Shown: piece by piece, positions 40,756 through 51,105 of the stretch
Layout of the letters: every line of letters starts with the position of its first letter
Position numbering within the stretch: the stretch's first letter is position 1
Assembly: GCF_001583415.1 (NCBI RefSeq)
Contig: NZ_CP014475.1
Coordinates: 1,984,001 to 2,048,000, forward strand
Direction: 5' to 3'
Source of the DNA: Mycolicibacterium phlei
Lineage (GTDB): Bacteria > Actinomycetota > Actinomycetes > Mycobacteriales > Mycobacteriaceae
Length of the DNA stretch: 64,000 nucleotides
Notes under the pieces: generated by a model
What the model saw: the letters and a program-made list of their open reading frames with translations, nothing else
Databases searched by the model: none
What the model was told of the DNA's origin: nothing
Translations under genes and position numbers: made by a program

Positions 40756-41499
40756 GTGCGACGAGGGTCGAAGTCCCGCTCCAGCGGCCAGCCGGGTGTC
40801 AAGGTGGACGCCCGTAGTGAACGCTGGCGCGAGCACCGCAAGAAGGTGCGCGCCGAGATCATCGACGCCGCGTTCCGCGCCATCGACCGGGTGGGCCCCA
40901 ACGTCAGCGTGCGTGAGATCGCCGAGGAGGCGGGCACCGCCAAGCCGAAGATCTACCGGCACTTCACCGACAAGTCGGACATGTTCGCCGAGATCGGTCA
41001 GCGGATGCGCGACATGCTGTGGGCGGCGATCATCCCGTCGATCGACCTCGAGCACGACTCCACGCGCCAGATCGTCGCCCGCGGGGTCGAGCACTACGTC
41101 GACCTGGTCGAGCGCCACCCCAACGTGGTGCGGTTCCTGCTGCAGGGCCGGTTCGCCGACCAGTCGGCGGTCGCGATGACGACGGTGAACAAGGGCAGCG
41201 AGATCACCCTGGCCGTCGCCGACATGATCAGCACCGAACTCAAGGACCTGGCGCCGGACCCGGCCGCGTTCGAGCTGGCGGCGTTCGCGATCTTCGGCAC
41301 CGCCGCCTCGGCGACCGACTGGTGGCTGGGCCCCGACGACGACCGGCCCCGGCGCATGCCCGCCGACCAGTTCATCGCGCACATGACCACGATCATGCTG
41401 GGCGCCATCAACGGCACCGCCGAACTGCTCGGCATCGAGATCGATGTCGACCAGCCGGTTCACACCGCGGTCCGCAAGCAGCGGCCGACGGTCGCCTGA
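40756..41499 (+). CDS. TetR-family regulator (Rv3050c-like)
   Basis: A 247-residue TetR protein. The run KSRSSGQPGVKVDARSERWR before the HTH is, as remembered, nearly identical to M. tuberculosis Rv3050c, which fixes the GTG at 40756. The HTH is REIAEEAGTAKPKIYRHFTDKS. TACAGT at 40744-40749 lies 6 bases before the GTG, consistent with a -10 for a leaderless mRNA. It is followed after about 100 bp by the Rv3049c-like monooxygenase, its probable target. Confidence 0.9.
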   Translation: MRRGSKSRSSGQPGVKVDARSERWREHRKKVRAEIIDAAFRAIDRVGPNVSVREIAEEAGTAKPKIYRHFTDKSDMFAEIGQRMRDMLWAAIIPSIDLEHDSTRQIVARGVEHYVDLVERHPNVVRFLLQGRFADQSAVAMTTVNKGSEITLAVADMISTELKDLAPDPAAFELAAFAIFGTAASATDWWLGPDDDRPRRMPADQFIAHMTTIMLGAINGTAELLGIEIDVDQPVHTAVRKQRPTVA

Positions 41500-41600
41500 C
41501 GACTCGTTGACACCACCGGTCCCGGTCCGGACACTGGCTGTCGGATAGCCGGTACCGGCGTTCCCAGGAAAACGGCGTTTCAGTAGAGAGCGGTGGCGAC

Positions 41601-43130
41601 ATGACCCTTGCCGAGCAGACGGCATCGACGGGGCAGGCTGCCCGGCCGGTGCACACCCGCGCCCTGATCATCGGCACCGGGTTCTCCGGACTCGGGATGG
41701 CCATCGAGCTGCAGAAACGCAACGTCGAGTTCCTGATCCTGGAGAAGGCCGACGAGATCGGCGGCACCTGGCGCGACAACACCTACCCCGGGTGCGCCTG
41801 CGACATCCCGTCGCACATGTACTCGTTCTCCTTCGAACCGAAGGCCGACTGGACGCACATGTGGTCGTTCCAGCCGGAGATCCTCGACTACCTCAAGGGC
41901 GTGACCGAGAAGTACGGGCTGCGCCGCTACATCCGGTTCGGCTCGCACGTCGACCGCGCGCATTGGGACGACGAGGAGAACCGCTGGCACGTGTTCACCA
42001 AGGACGGCCGCGAGTTCGTCGCGCAGTTCGTCATCTCCGGAGCCGGCGGCCTGCACATCCCGCTGATCCCGGACTTCGAGGGCCTCGACGAATTCACCGG
42101 CGCCGCATTCCATTCCGCGCAGTGGGACCACTCGGTCGACCTGACCGACAAGAAGGTCGCGGTGATCGGCACCGGGGCCAGCGCGATCCAGATCGTGCCC
42201 GAGATCGTCAAGGACGTCGCCGAACTCAAGGTGTTCCAGCGCACCCCGGCGTGGGTGATGCCGCGGCCCAACAACCCGATCCCGAAGTGGCTGCGCGACG
42301 TGTTCGCCACCGTCCCGGGCACCCGGGCGGCGATGCGCGCGGGCATCTACTGGATCCACGAGGGCGTCGGGTTCGCGATGACGAAGGAGCCGCGGCTGCT
42401 GAAAATCGGTGAGCTGCTGGGCAAGTGGAACATCCGCAAGTCGGTCAAGGATCCCGAGCTGCGACGCAAGCTGACCCCGTCGTACCGGGCCGGTTGCAAG
42501 CGGATCCTCAACTCCGACACCTACTACCGCGGAATCGCCGACCCGAAGACGGAGGTGGTGACCGAGGCGATCACGCGGTTCACCCCGCGCGGGATCGTGA
42601 CCGCCGACGGCACCGAACGTGAACTCGACGTGGTGGTGTTCGCCACCGGCTTCCACGTCACCGACTCCTACACCTACGTCCACATCAAGGGCCCGGGCGG
42701 TGAGGACCTGGTCGACCGGTGGAACCGGGAGGGCATCGCCGCGCTGCGCGGGATCACCGTCGCCGGCATGCCGAACCTGTTCTTCCTGCTCGGGCCGAAC
42801 ACCGCGCTGGGGCACAACTCGGTGGTGTTCATGATCGAGTCGCAGATCCGCTACGCCGCGCAGGCGATCGCCGCGGTGGACAAGGCGGGCGCAGAGGCGC
42901 TGGCGCCGACACGGGAGGCCCAGGACCGCTACAACGAGAAGCTGCAGCGCGACCTGGCCGGCACCGTGTTCAACACCGGCGGGTGCCGCAGCTGGTACCT
43001 CGACGAGCACGGCGTGAACCGGACGCTGTGGAGCGGCATGACGTGGCAGTACTGGTTTGCGACGCGGCACTTCGACCCGAAGGAGTACCGGTTCATCGGG
43101 GGCCGGCGCGCGTCGCGGCGGGCCGCCTGA
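41601..43130 (+). CDS. Baeyer-Villiger monooxygenase (Rv3049c-like)
   Basis: A 509-residue FAD/NADPH monooxygenase. GTGFSG near the N-terminus and GTGASA later are the two dinucleotide-binding sites. The Baeyer-Villiger fingerprint is complete: FTGAAFHSAQWD at residues 165-176 with His171. It converts ketones to esters or lactones. It follows a TetR gene as in M. tuberculosis Rv3050c-Rv3049c and precedes nrdF2. The promoter gap contains TAGCCGGTACCGG (41546-41558), also seen before the bicupin gene. Confidence 0.92.
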   Translation: MTLAEQTASTGQAARPVHTRALIIGTGFSGLGMAIELQKRNVEFLILEKADEIGGTWRDNTYPGCACDIPSHMYSFSFEPKADWTHMWSFQPEILDYLKGVTEKYGLRRYIRFGSHVDRAHWDDEENRWHVFTKDGREFVAQFVISGAGGLHIPLIPDFEGLDEFTGAAFHSAQWDHSVDLTDKKVAVIGTGASAIQIVPEIVKDVAELKVFQRTPAWVMPRPNNPIPKWLRDVFATVPGTRAAMRAGIYWIHEGVGFAMTKEPRLLKIGELLGKWNIRKSVKDPELRRKLTPSYRAGCKRILNSDTYYRGIADPKTEVVTEAITRFTPRGIVTADGTERELDVVVFATGFHVTDSYTYVHIKGPGGEDLVDRWNREGIAALRGITVAGMPNLFFLLGPNTALGHNSVVFMIESQIRYAAQAIAAVDKAGAEALAPTREAQDRYNEKLQRDLAGTVFNTGGCRSWYLDEHGVNRTLWSGMTWQYWFATRHFDPKEYRFIGGRRASRRAA

Positions 43131-43240
43131 GAGCTGAGGTTCGCCGACGTCGACGCCAGGGTCGTGCCCGCGGCCTCGAGCGCGACCGTGGTGTGGAAAT
43201 CGGTGCACGTCGCGCGTTTGCGGGCGACACGCCCAGACAC

Positions 43241-43285
43241 AACATCTCGTATAGAGCGGTGTTGTCGCCCCCCAGTTGTAGTGTT
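43241..43285 (+). promoter_or_regulatory. Paired NrdR-like boxes upstream of nrdF2
   Basis: AACATCTCGTAT (43241-43252) and CCCAGTTGTAGTGTT (ending 43285) repeat the two boxes before nrdH with identical spacing. The rest of the 43131-43346 gap shows no gene. Confidence 0.7.
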
Positions 43286-43334
43286 GGAGGCGTCGCGGGG
43301 CGGACGCCGCGGCGCCGGACAAATCTCCAGGTGA

Positions 43335-44321
<987 letters not shown>

Positions 44322-44437
44322 ACCTGACCGGCGGGCGACCGGCGTGACAGTTCAGGACGAAACCGTCACGTCACCGTCGTTGCCGTGGCAGCATTCCTCG
44401 TCGGAAGCTCACTGATGCGGAGGAGTCTGGAGACGGC

Positions 44438-44893
44438 ATGGTGCGGCGGGTGATTGCGGCGGCGGGTGCGACGGTCGGACTGGTGGCGCTGGCGCCGCCG
44501 GCGGGCGCGACCGACTACACCGGTCAGCTCGTGCTGCTGCAGCAGGGCACCGTGAAATGCCTGGTCAGCGCCAACGACGGCACCTTCGGTGGGGGTCCGA
44601 TGACGGTCTGTGCGCTCTCCAACGGCGAACCGTGGGGCAAGGCGCCGTTCGAGGAGTCCAAGTGGAACCAGCGGCTCAACCTCGTGGTGGTCCGCGGCAC
44701 CGGCGAGTTCTACCGCGACCGCGGTCTACTGCCCGACCCCGCCCAGCTGCCCGCCGCTCCGGTGTCCGTGGACAGCGGCACCTACCAGGTCAACGGCTGG
44801 ACCATCCAGCCCCAAGGCCTGCGCACCCAGATCAGCTACGACGCCACCGGCCACGGCATGTTCATCAACCAGTACGACACCCGCGGCTTCTAG
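44438..44893 (+). CDS. Secreted protein of unknown function
   Basis: A 151-residue protein with a signal peptide (MVRR, hydrophobic core, cleavage after PPAGA-T near residue 24). The mature part has two Cys residues (KCLVSAND and TVCALSN) that could form a disulfide, and no recognised domain. ATG at 44438 with GGAGA just upstream. Its stop overlaps the stop of the convergent sensor kinase. Not recognised. Confidence 0.7.
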   Translation: MVRRVIAAAGATVGLVALAPPAGATDYTGQLVLLQQGTVKCLVSANDGTFGGGPMTVCALSNGEPWGKAPFEESKWNQRLNLVVVRGTGEFYRDRGLLPDPAQLPAAPVSVDSGTYQVNGWTIQPQGLRTQISYDATGHGMFINQYDTRGF

Positions 44894-46385
44894 CCCACCG
44901 GGATCCGCGCCGACACCGTCGTCCCGTCGCCGGGCTCGCTGACCAGCGCCAACTCACCTGACAGCGCCTCAACCCGGTCGCGCAGCCCGATCAGCCCGGA
45001 CCCGCCGCCCGGGCTCGCGCCGCCATCCCCGTCGTCGTGCACCGTCAGCCGCACCGCGTCGTCGTCGCGACTGACCGCCACCGTCACCACCTCGGCGTTG
45101 GCGTGCTTGGCCGCGTTCGTCAGGCATTCGGCGACAACGTAATACGCGGCCACCTCGACCGACTCCGGCAGCCGCCCGCCGACGTCGAGGTCCAGTTCGA
45201 CGGGCACGGGGAGCGCCGCGCCAGCGTCTTGATCGCCGGCCCGAGCCCACCCTTGGACAGGATCGCCGGGTGCAGCCCCCGCGACAGCTCCTGCAGATCC
45301 GCGTACAGCCCGCCCAGTCCCTCGACGACCCCGGCCAGCTGCGTGCGCGTCGCCTCCTCGGTCGCCGCTGCCTCGATCGCCCGCAACTCCAGGCTCAACG
45401 ACACGATCCGCTGCTGGGCCCCGTCGTGCAGATCGCGCTCGAACCCCCGCCGCGCCTGATCGGCCGCCGCCACGATGCGCGCCCGCGACGCCGTGAGCTC
45501 CGCGCGTGTCTCCGCGTTGGCGATCGCCGTCGACACCAGATCCGCGAAATCGCAGATGTGCGCCTCGGTGCCCGCCGGTATCGCGTACGGCTCCGTGGCC
45601 GCCACGATCAGCGCACCCCGCACCGTGCCGTCGACGATCAGCGGCGCGCCCACCCCGGACCGGGTGCCCAGGTTCTGCAACCGCTGCGCGAGGTCCCCGA
45701 CGGCCACCGAGTAGTCGTCGATGCGCGCCGGTTCCGCGGTGTGCAGCACCCGGGCGCTGATGCTGTCGCCGTCCAGTGAAAACCGTTCGCCCACAGTCAA
45801 TCCCACCCCAGCGCGGTCGCACGTCGCCAGCACCTCGCACACGCCGCCGGCGTCGAACAGCAGCAGCGTCACGTGCTGGGCGTCGAGGCTCTCGCCGAGT
45901 TCGTCGACCGCGGTCTGGTACACATCGCGCGGTGCGGCGCCGCGCGCCACCAGCGTCGCCACCCGCCGCAGCGCCGCCTGCTGCGTCGCCAGCGCCGCCG
46001 CCTCCCGGCGCCGCTGCTCGGCCTCCGCGGTGCGCAGCCGGGCCTGGTTGGCCAGCACATTGGCCAGCAGCGCCACGGTCGCAAAGATCAGGATCGACGG
46101 GGCGAGCGTGTCATGGCCCTCCAGATGGAAGTAGACGTAGACCAGCGTGCTCGCCAGCGACATGGCCAGCGCCAGCACCAGGTTCCAGCCCGCCGACACC
46201 ACCAGCACCCCGAACAGGAACACCGCCCCGTAGGCGTTGTCCGGCGCAATCCGCTTGAGCCCCAGCACCAACAGGATCTCGGCGGCCAGTAACCCGACCG
46301 CGACGACGATGCCCAGCCCCAGCGGCCGGGCGGTGGGCCGCACCAGCGCCGCGAGCAGACGGCTGGACAGTGGTTGCCGGGTCAC
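44890..46385 (-). pseudogene. Sensor histidine kinase with a -1 frameshift before the ATPase domain
   Basis: The intact design is about 498 residues. Up to five N-terminal membrane segments (~20-115, DUF4118-like), a GAF domain (~145-295) and HisKA_3 with His320 in ERDLHDGAQQR are in one frame. The HATPase domain (VVAECLTNAAKHANAE, GGSGLIGLRDRV) is in the next frame. The break is near 45207, where CTCCCCGTGCCC would read SPVPV if one G were added. Without correction the protein ends at 45120 lacking its ATPase. It could be a real inactivating deletion or a sequencing error. TACCAT lies 6 bases before the GTG start. Confidence 0.82.
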
Positions 46386-46492
46386 CGGCCGATGGTAATC
46401 CGCCGGGCCGGTTCAAACTTTCCGGTTAGCGGGAATGCTGCGCGGCAGATGCGCTGCCACCCTGAAGACATGTACCGCCGAGGAGTCCGCCG

Positions 46493-46846
46493 ATGCGTTG
46501 TCTGATCGTCGACGACAGCGCCGGATTCCGGGCCGCCGCCACTGCGATGCTGGAACGCGGCGGGATCTGCGTGGTAGGCACCGCCTCCGACGGCGCCGAG
46601 GCGCTGAGCCAGACCAGGGCGCTGCACCCCGACGTCGCGCTGGTCGACGTCGACCTCGGCGCCGAAAGCGGGTTCGACGTCGCCGCCGACCTCGCGCGGC
46701 AGACCGCCGGTACCGCGATCATCCTGGTCTCCACCCACGACGAGCAGGACTTCGCCGACCTCATCGCCGCCAGCCCGGCGCGCGGGTTTCTGCCGAAGAT
46801 GGCGTTGTCGCCCAACGCGATTCGCGACCTGCTCGGATCAGCGTGA
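46493..46846 (+). CDS. Receiver-domain-only response regulator
   Basis: A 117-residue single receiver domain. The acidic pair is D7-D8 (LIVDDSAG), the phosphoacceptor is D52 in ALVDVDLG, and the conserved Lys is in GFLPKMALS. No output domain. It diverges from the sensor kinase and is convergent, with a 9-bp 3' overlap, with a NarL-type regulator. It may be a phosphate sink or shuttle between the kinase and that regulator. Confidence 0.88.
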   Translation: MRCLIVDDSAGFRAAATAMLERGGICVVGTASDGAEALSQTRALHPDVALVDVDLGAESGFDVAADLARQTAGTAIILVSTHDEQDFADLIAASPARGFLPKMALSPNAIRDLLGSA

Positions 46847-47491
46847 CTCGAGATACATGATCACCGCGCGGACCCGGCGGTGATCGTCCCCGGCCTCCGG
46901 CAGGTTCAGCTTCGTCAGGATGCTGCGCACGTGCTTCTCCACGGTGCCCTCGGTGACCCACAACCGCCTGCCGATACCCGCGTTCGACAACCCCTCCGCC
47001 ATCAAGGTCAGCACCTCCCGTTCGCGGGCGCTCAGCGCGGCCAACGGGTCGTCGCGGCGGCGCGCGTCGACCAGTTCGGCGACCAGCGCCGGGTCGACCA
47101 CCGACGCGCCGTTGGCGATCCGCTGCAGCGTGCCCAGGAAGTCGTCGACGTCGGTGACCCGAGACTTGAGCAGATAGCCGATCGCGCGCCCGCCCGCCAG
47201 CAGATCGGTGGCGTGGTCGACGTCGATGTGCGCCGAGAGCACCACGATTCCGGTGTCGGGCGACTCCCGGCGGATGACCTTGGCCGCGTCGAGTCCCTCG
47301 GTGGAGTGGGTGGGCGGCATCCGGATGTCGGTCAGCACCAGCCGGGGCTGCTGCTCACGCACCAGTGCCAGCAGGCCGTCGGCGTCACCGGCCTGACCGA
47401 CGACGTCGAAGTCCGACCGCGTCAGCAGGCTGGCCAGGCCCTCGCGCAACAACACGTCGTCATCGGCGATGACCACCCGCAGGGAGCACAT
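46838..47491 (-). CDS. NarL/LuxR-family response regulator
   Basis: A 217-residue two-domain regulator. The receiver has VVIADDDVLLREGL, the phosphoacceptor Asp in LVLTDIRMP and Lys in GYLLKSRV; the LuxR HTH is LSAREREVLTLMAEGLSNAGIG ... TVEKHVRSILTKL. HisKA_3 kinases such as the neighbour at 44890-46385 normally pair with this class, so it is the likely cognate regulator. ATG at 47491. Confidence 0.9.
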   Translation of the reverse strand: MCSLRVVIADDDVLLREGLASLLTRSDFDVVGQAGDADGLLALVREQQPRLVLTDIRMPPTHSTEGLDAAKVIRRESPDTGIVVLSAHIDVDHATDLLAGGRAIGYLLKSRVTDVDDFLGTLQRIANGASVVDPALVAELVDARRRDDPLAALSAREREVLTLMAEGLSNAGIGRRLWVTEGTVEKHVRSILTKLNLPEAGDDHRRVRAVIMYLESR

Positions 47492-47634
47492 CGCAGGATT
47501 CTCGCACCCCGCGGGCGTTGTCGCGGGGTGCTCGACGGTTTTTGGGGGTTAGCCGGTACCGGGGACTCCGGTCAGCGCGGATGCCGCCGGCGTCGGATGC
47601 GGGCACGCTGAACACCGACGACAGGAGAACGCCG

Positions 47635-48684
47635 ATGACCGCTTCACGCACCCGCGGTGTGCACACCGCTTCGCTGATCGACGGTGCGATCGTCGAGGAG
47701 AACGCCCTCGGGTCGATGCGCCGGATCACCGCCGACAATCTGCCGATCCTCCACCGGTTGTCGATCAAGCGGGTTCTGCTCAACCCCGGCGCCATGCGCA
47801 CCCCGCACTGGCACGCCAACGCCAACGCCAACGAGCTCACCTACTGCGTGTCCGGCACGGCACTGGTGTCGATGCTCGACGACCACAGCCGGTTCACCAG
47901 CTTCATCGTCACCGCCGGGCAGATGTTCCACGCCGACTCGGGCTCCCTGCACCACATCGAGAACATCGGCGAGGACGTCGCGGAGTTCATCATCGCGTTC
48001 CGCCACGAGCGCCCCGAGGATTTCGGGTTGGGCGCGACGTTCGGCGCGTTCACCGACGCCGTGCTGGGCAACACCTACGACCTGCCCGCCGCGGACTTCG
48101 CCGCGATCCGCCGCGACACCGTCGACCACAAACTCGCCGCCCGCAGCGGCGATCCCGAGATCCCGTCGTCGGCCTACTTCGACGACCCGCACAAGTTCGA
48201 CATCGAAGCCCAGGCGCCGGGTTTGAACTACGTCAGCGGCAACGCCCGGTTCGCGCGCGACCAGTACTGGCCTGCGCTCAAGGACATCTCGATGTACTCC
48301 CTGCGCGTCGCCGAGGACGGGATGCGCGAACCACACTGGCATCCCGTCACCGCCGAGATGGGCTACGTCCAGCACGGCGACGCGCGCATGACGATCATGA
48401 ATCCCGATGGGACGCTTGACACCTGGACGATGACCAGCGGTGACATGTACTTCATCCCGCGGGCCTATCCGCACCACATCGAGAACATCGGCTCCGACGA
48501 GTGGCACTTCCTGATCTTCTTCGACCAGCTGTTTCCCGCCGACATCGGACTGCGCGCCTCGGCGAGCGCCTACTCGCGAGAGGTGCTGGCCGCGACGTTC
48601 GGCACCCATCTCGACGATCTGCCCGACCTGCCGTTCACGCCCGCCGACCCGCTGATCGTCGGCCGCCGCAATCCGCCTGACTGA
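47635..48684 (+). CDS. Bicupin, oxalate decarboxylase-like
   Basis: A 349-residue protein of two cupin domains. The first metal site is HWHANANANE with a later SLHHIENIG; the second is HWHPVTAEMGY with PHHIENIGSDEW. This is the layout of Mn-dependent oxalate decarboxylase/oxidase bicupins. There is no signal peptide. Oxalate itself is not proven as substrate. ATG at 47635 with AGGAGA upstream. The promoter region shares TAGCCGGTACCGG (47550-47562) with the gene at 41601. A long hairpin follows. Confidence 0.85.
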   Translation: MTASRTRGVHTASLIDGAIVEENALGSMRRITADNLPILHRLSIKRVLLNPGAMRTPHWHANANANELTYCVSGTALVSMLDDHSRFTSFIVTAGQMFHADSGSLHHIENIGEDVAEFIIAFRHERPEDFGLGATFGAFTDAVLGNTYDLPAADFAAIRRDTVDHKLAARSGDPEIPSSAYFDDPHKFDIEAQAPGLNYVSGNARFARDQYWPALKDISMYSLRVAEDGMREPHWHPVTAEMGYVQHGDARMTIMNPDGTLDTWTMTSGDMYFIPRAYPHHIENIGSDEWHFLIFFDQLFPADIGLRASASAYSREVLAATFGTHLDDLPDLPFTPADPLIVGRRNPPD

Positions 48685-48694
48685 CAGGACAAAT

Positions 48695-48750
48695 CGAGAC
48701 TGCGCACAGATCGCGATCCGGGAACGGAAAGCGATCTGTGCGCAGTCTCG
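48695..48750. terminator. Bidirectional hairpin with perfect 20-bp arms
   Basis: Arms 48695-48714 (starting CGAGACTGCGCA) and 48731-48750 are fully complementary across a 16-base loop. It separates the convergent bicupin and adhC genes. Confidence 0.65.
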
Positions 48751-48760
48751 GTCCGAGGAA

Positions 48761-49813
48761 CTAGGAGCGCAGCGAGGCGGTGTCGATCACGAAGCGGTAG
48801 CGCACATCGCTAGCCACCACGCGGTCGTAGGCCTCGTTGATGTACTCCGGCTGGATGAGCTCGATCTCGGGCAGCACGTTGTGCTCGGCGCAGAAGTCCA
48901 GCATCTCCTGGGTCTCGGCGATGCCGCCGATCATCGAGCCCGACAGGCTGCGCCGGCCACCGGCCAGCGGGTGCGCCGGAACCGCCATCGGCTTCTCCGG
49001 CATGCCCAGCTCGACGAGCGTCCCGTCGATCTTGAGCAGATTCAGGTAGGCGCCCATGTCGAGGTTCGCCGACACGGTGTTGAGGATCAGGTCGAATGAG
49101 CCGCGCAGCTTCTTGAAGGTGTCGCGGTCGGAGGTGGCGTAGTACTCGTCGGCACCGAGCCGCAGTCCGTCCTCCATCTTCTTCAGCGACTGCGACAGCA
49201 CGGTGACGTGCGCGCCCATCGCGTCGGCGAGCTTGACGCCCATGTGGCCCAGCCCGCCCAGGCCGATGATCGCGACCCGGGTGCCCTCGCCGGCCTTCCA
49301 GTGCCGCAGCGGCGAATACAGCGTGATGCCGGCGCACAGCAGGGGAGCGGCGGCGTCCAGCGGCAGGCTGTCGGGGATGCGCAGGACGTAGTTCTCGTCG
49401 ACGACGATCGCGCCGCTGTAGCCGCCGTAGGTGGGCTGGCCGTCACGGCCGATCGCGTTGTAGGTGCCGACCATCCCAGTGCCGATGCAGTACTGCTCGT
49501 TGCCGGCGCGGCACTGCTCGCACTCGCGGCAGGAGTCGACGAAACAGCCGACGCCGACCCGGTCGCCGACGGCGAACTTGGTGACCTCGGAACCGACCGC
49601 GGTGACGATGCCGGCGATCTCGTGGCCCGGGACCACCGGGTAGTTGGCGTGGCCCCACTCGTCACGCACGGTGTGGATGTCGGAGTGGCAGATGCCGGCG
49701 AAGTGGATGTCGAACGCCACGTCGTGTGGCCCGACCTCGCGGCGGGTGATGGTGGTCTTCTCCAGCGGCGCTGACGCGGACGGTGCGGCGTAGGCGGAAA
49801 CGGTGGTGGTCAT
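48761..49813 (-). CDS. adhC: Zinc-dependent NADP alcohol dehydrogenase AdhC
   Basis: A 350-residue medium-chain dehydrogenase closely matching remembered AdhC (Rv3045). The catalytic zinc ligands are C42 (AGICHSD) and H64-E65 (PGHE); the structural zinc cysteines are in [11 protein letters not shown] ... YC. The coenzyme loop is [10 protein letters not shown]. It is of the cinnamyl-alcohol dehydrogenase type and reduces aldehydes. Start at 49813, preceded by a tandem GGTAATCA duplicate (49833-49848) that may be a regulatory site. Confidence 0.95.
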   Translation of the reverse strand: MTTTVSAYAAPSASAPLEKTTITRREVGPHDVAFDIHFAGICHSDIHTVRDEWGHANYPVVPGHEIAGIVTAVGSEVTKFAVGDRVGVGCFVDSCRECEQCRAGNEQYCIGTGMVGTYNAIGRDGQPTYGGYSGAIVVDENYVLRIPDSLPLDAAAPLLCAGITLYSPLRHWKAGEGTRVAIIGLGGLGHMGVKLADAMGAHVTVLSQSLKKMEDGLRLGADEYYATSDRDTFKKLRGSFDLILNTVSANLDMGAYLNLLKIDGTLVELGMPEKPMAVPAHPLAGGRRSLSGSMIGGIAETQEMLDFCAEHNVLPEIELIQPEYINEAYDRVVASDVRYRFVIDTASLRS

Positions 49814-49934
49814 AGCTGCCTCAAATTCATTCGGTAATCAGGTAATCAAGATCTCTGCCGCAACGCTGCGGCGCCCGGTGTCCGCAACACTCCACGACAC
49901 CACCAGCATTCCGTTGGTGGCTGTGAAGTTGCTG

Positions 49935-50246
49935 TCAGACCCCGGGGGCCCGGAACGTGGGGTTGAACGACGACCGCTCATAGCGGGCCACCCCCTCGAG
50001 CGTGTACGGGTCGCGGGCGACGATCTCGTCGGCCTGCTCGGCGGTGATGTCGCCGGTGATCAGCACGCCACCCGAGAAGTCGTCGAGCGGCCCGGCCAGC
50101 ACGATGCGGCCGGCGTCCAGCTCACCCTGCAGATACTCCTTGTGGGCGGGCCGGACCTTCTCGATGACTTCAGCCGGGAACAGATAGGTGGATTTCAGGA
50201 CATGGAACACGTCATCAACGGTAACGGACGCGGCCGCCTGCCTCAC
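49935..50246 (-). CDS. YCII-domain protein
   Basis: A 103-residue protein of the YciI-like/DGPF group: FHVLKSTYLFPAEVIEKVRPAHKEYLQ, then GPLDDFSGGVLI and ARDPYTLEGVARYE with the conserved Asp. Related proteins include small enzymes with His/Asp active sites. The GTG at 50246 overlaps the TetR stop (GTGA); a GTG at 50210 would give the more usual short N-terminus. It is co-transcribed with the TetR regulator of the importer operon. A weak CCACCA/TGGTGG hairpin (49900-49920) follows. Confidence 0.8.
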   Translation of the reverse strand: MRQAAASVTVDDVFHVLKSTYLFPAEVIEKVRPAHKEYLQGELDAGRIVLAGPLDDFSGGVLITGDITAEQADEIVARDPYTLEGVARYERSSFNPTFRAPGV

Positions 50247-50932
50247 GTGCCGACGGAGTCACACAGCAGGCGGGTGCGATCGCGGACCGCAGGGATCGCG
50301 TCGTCGTCCACCCCGACGACCCGCAGGCACGCGTCGGCGACGTGTGTGGGCAATTCGTCACGCCGCCGACCCGGTGGCGTCGACCACATGTTGACCAGTG
50401 ACTCGACAAGGTGGAACGGCAGGTCCGCCGCGGCGCGGTCGACGCCGGTCTGCGCGACGACGGCGCGCGCACATGCCCGGTAGTGCCGGCGCAACCGCTC
50501 CCGGTCGGAGAAGAACGGCTCCAGCCTCAGATCGCGGACCTCGGGCAGCAGGTACAGCGCGCCGAGGTTCCAGCGGCCACTGAGCAATTGCTCACCGTCG
50601 AAGGTGGCCAGTGCATGCAGTCGCTCGGCGGGGTTCAGCGGCGGGTCGACCGCGGCCATGCTCTCGACGAACCGCAGTGTCGGGGTGACGGTCTGGCTCA
50701 GCAGCGCGCAGAGGATGTCGTCCTTGGTCCTGAAGTAGTGGTAGAGCGACGCCTGCCGGATGCCCACCCATTCGGCGATGGCGCGTGTTGAGGTTGCCGC
50801 GTAACCGAGCGTTGTGAACAGTTCGCCTGCGGCGTCGAGGATTTCCTCGCGCGCCGTCAGACCCGGGCGCCGCTGGGAGTGCAGGCGCGGACGGCCTGCT
50901 CTGGCGAGCGACATGGTGTCATCGTGAACCAT
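50243..50932 (-). CDS. TetR-family regulator of the importer cluster
   Basis: A 229-residue TetR protein with HTH segment AREEILDAAGELFTTLGYAATSTRAIAEW ... RQASLYHYFRTKDD. It diverges from the ABC importer operon across about 170 bp containing a perfect 20-bp operator. The YCII gene follows in the same transcript. Likely a repressor of both directions, released by the imported compound or a metabolite. The ATG at 50932 is used; an internal ATG at 50914 is possible. Confidence 0.88.
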   Translation of the reverse strand: MVHDDTMSLARAGRPRLHSQRRPGLTAREEILDAAGELFTTLGYAATSTRAIAEWVGIRQASLYHYFRTKDDILCALLSQTVTPTLRFVESMAAVDPPLNPAERLHALATFDGEQLLSGRWNLGALYLLPEVRDLRLEPFFSDRERLRRHYRACARAVVAQTGVDRAAADLPFHLVESLVNMWSTPPGRRRDELPTHVADACLRVVGVDDDAIPAVRDRTRLLCDSVGT

Positions 50933-50961
50933 CGCACAGCGATTTCGGCAGAGTCAGCCAA

Positions 50962-50981
50962 TTTCTGTCACACGACAGAAA
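50962..50981. promoter_or_regulatory. TetR-type palindromic operator
   Basis: TTTCTGTC-ACAC-GACAGAAA has perfect 8-bp arms. It lies 30 bp before the TetR gene and about 125 bp before the ABC transporter gene. Confidence 0.7.
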
Positions 50982-51105
50982 CTCAGGACACCTAACGGTT
51001 ACGTCGGTGTCACCTTAGGCGACGGCGGTGGTCGTAAAACTGTCAACCGACAGGCAGGCACGACGCGGTGCCCCTGATCCGAAGACTTCAAAGGAGTGTT
51101 CAGTC

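Noticed and set aside
43131..43240. Remnant of a minus-strand gene before nrdF2
   Set aside because: The short open stretch has no start codon context and no similarity that I recognise; codon bias alone is not enough.
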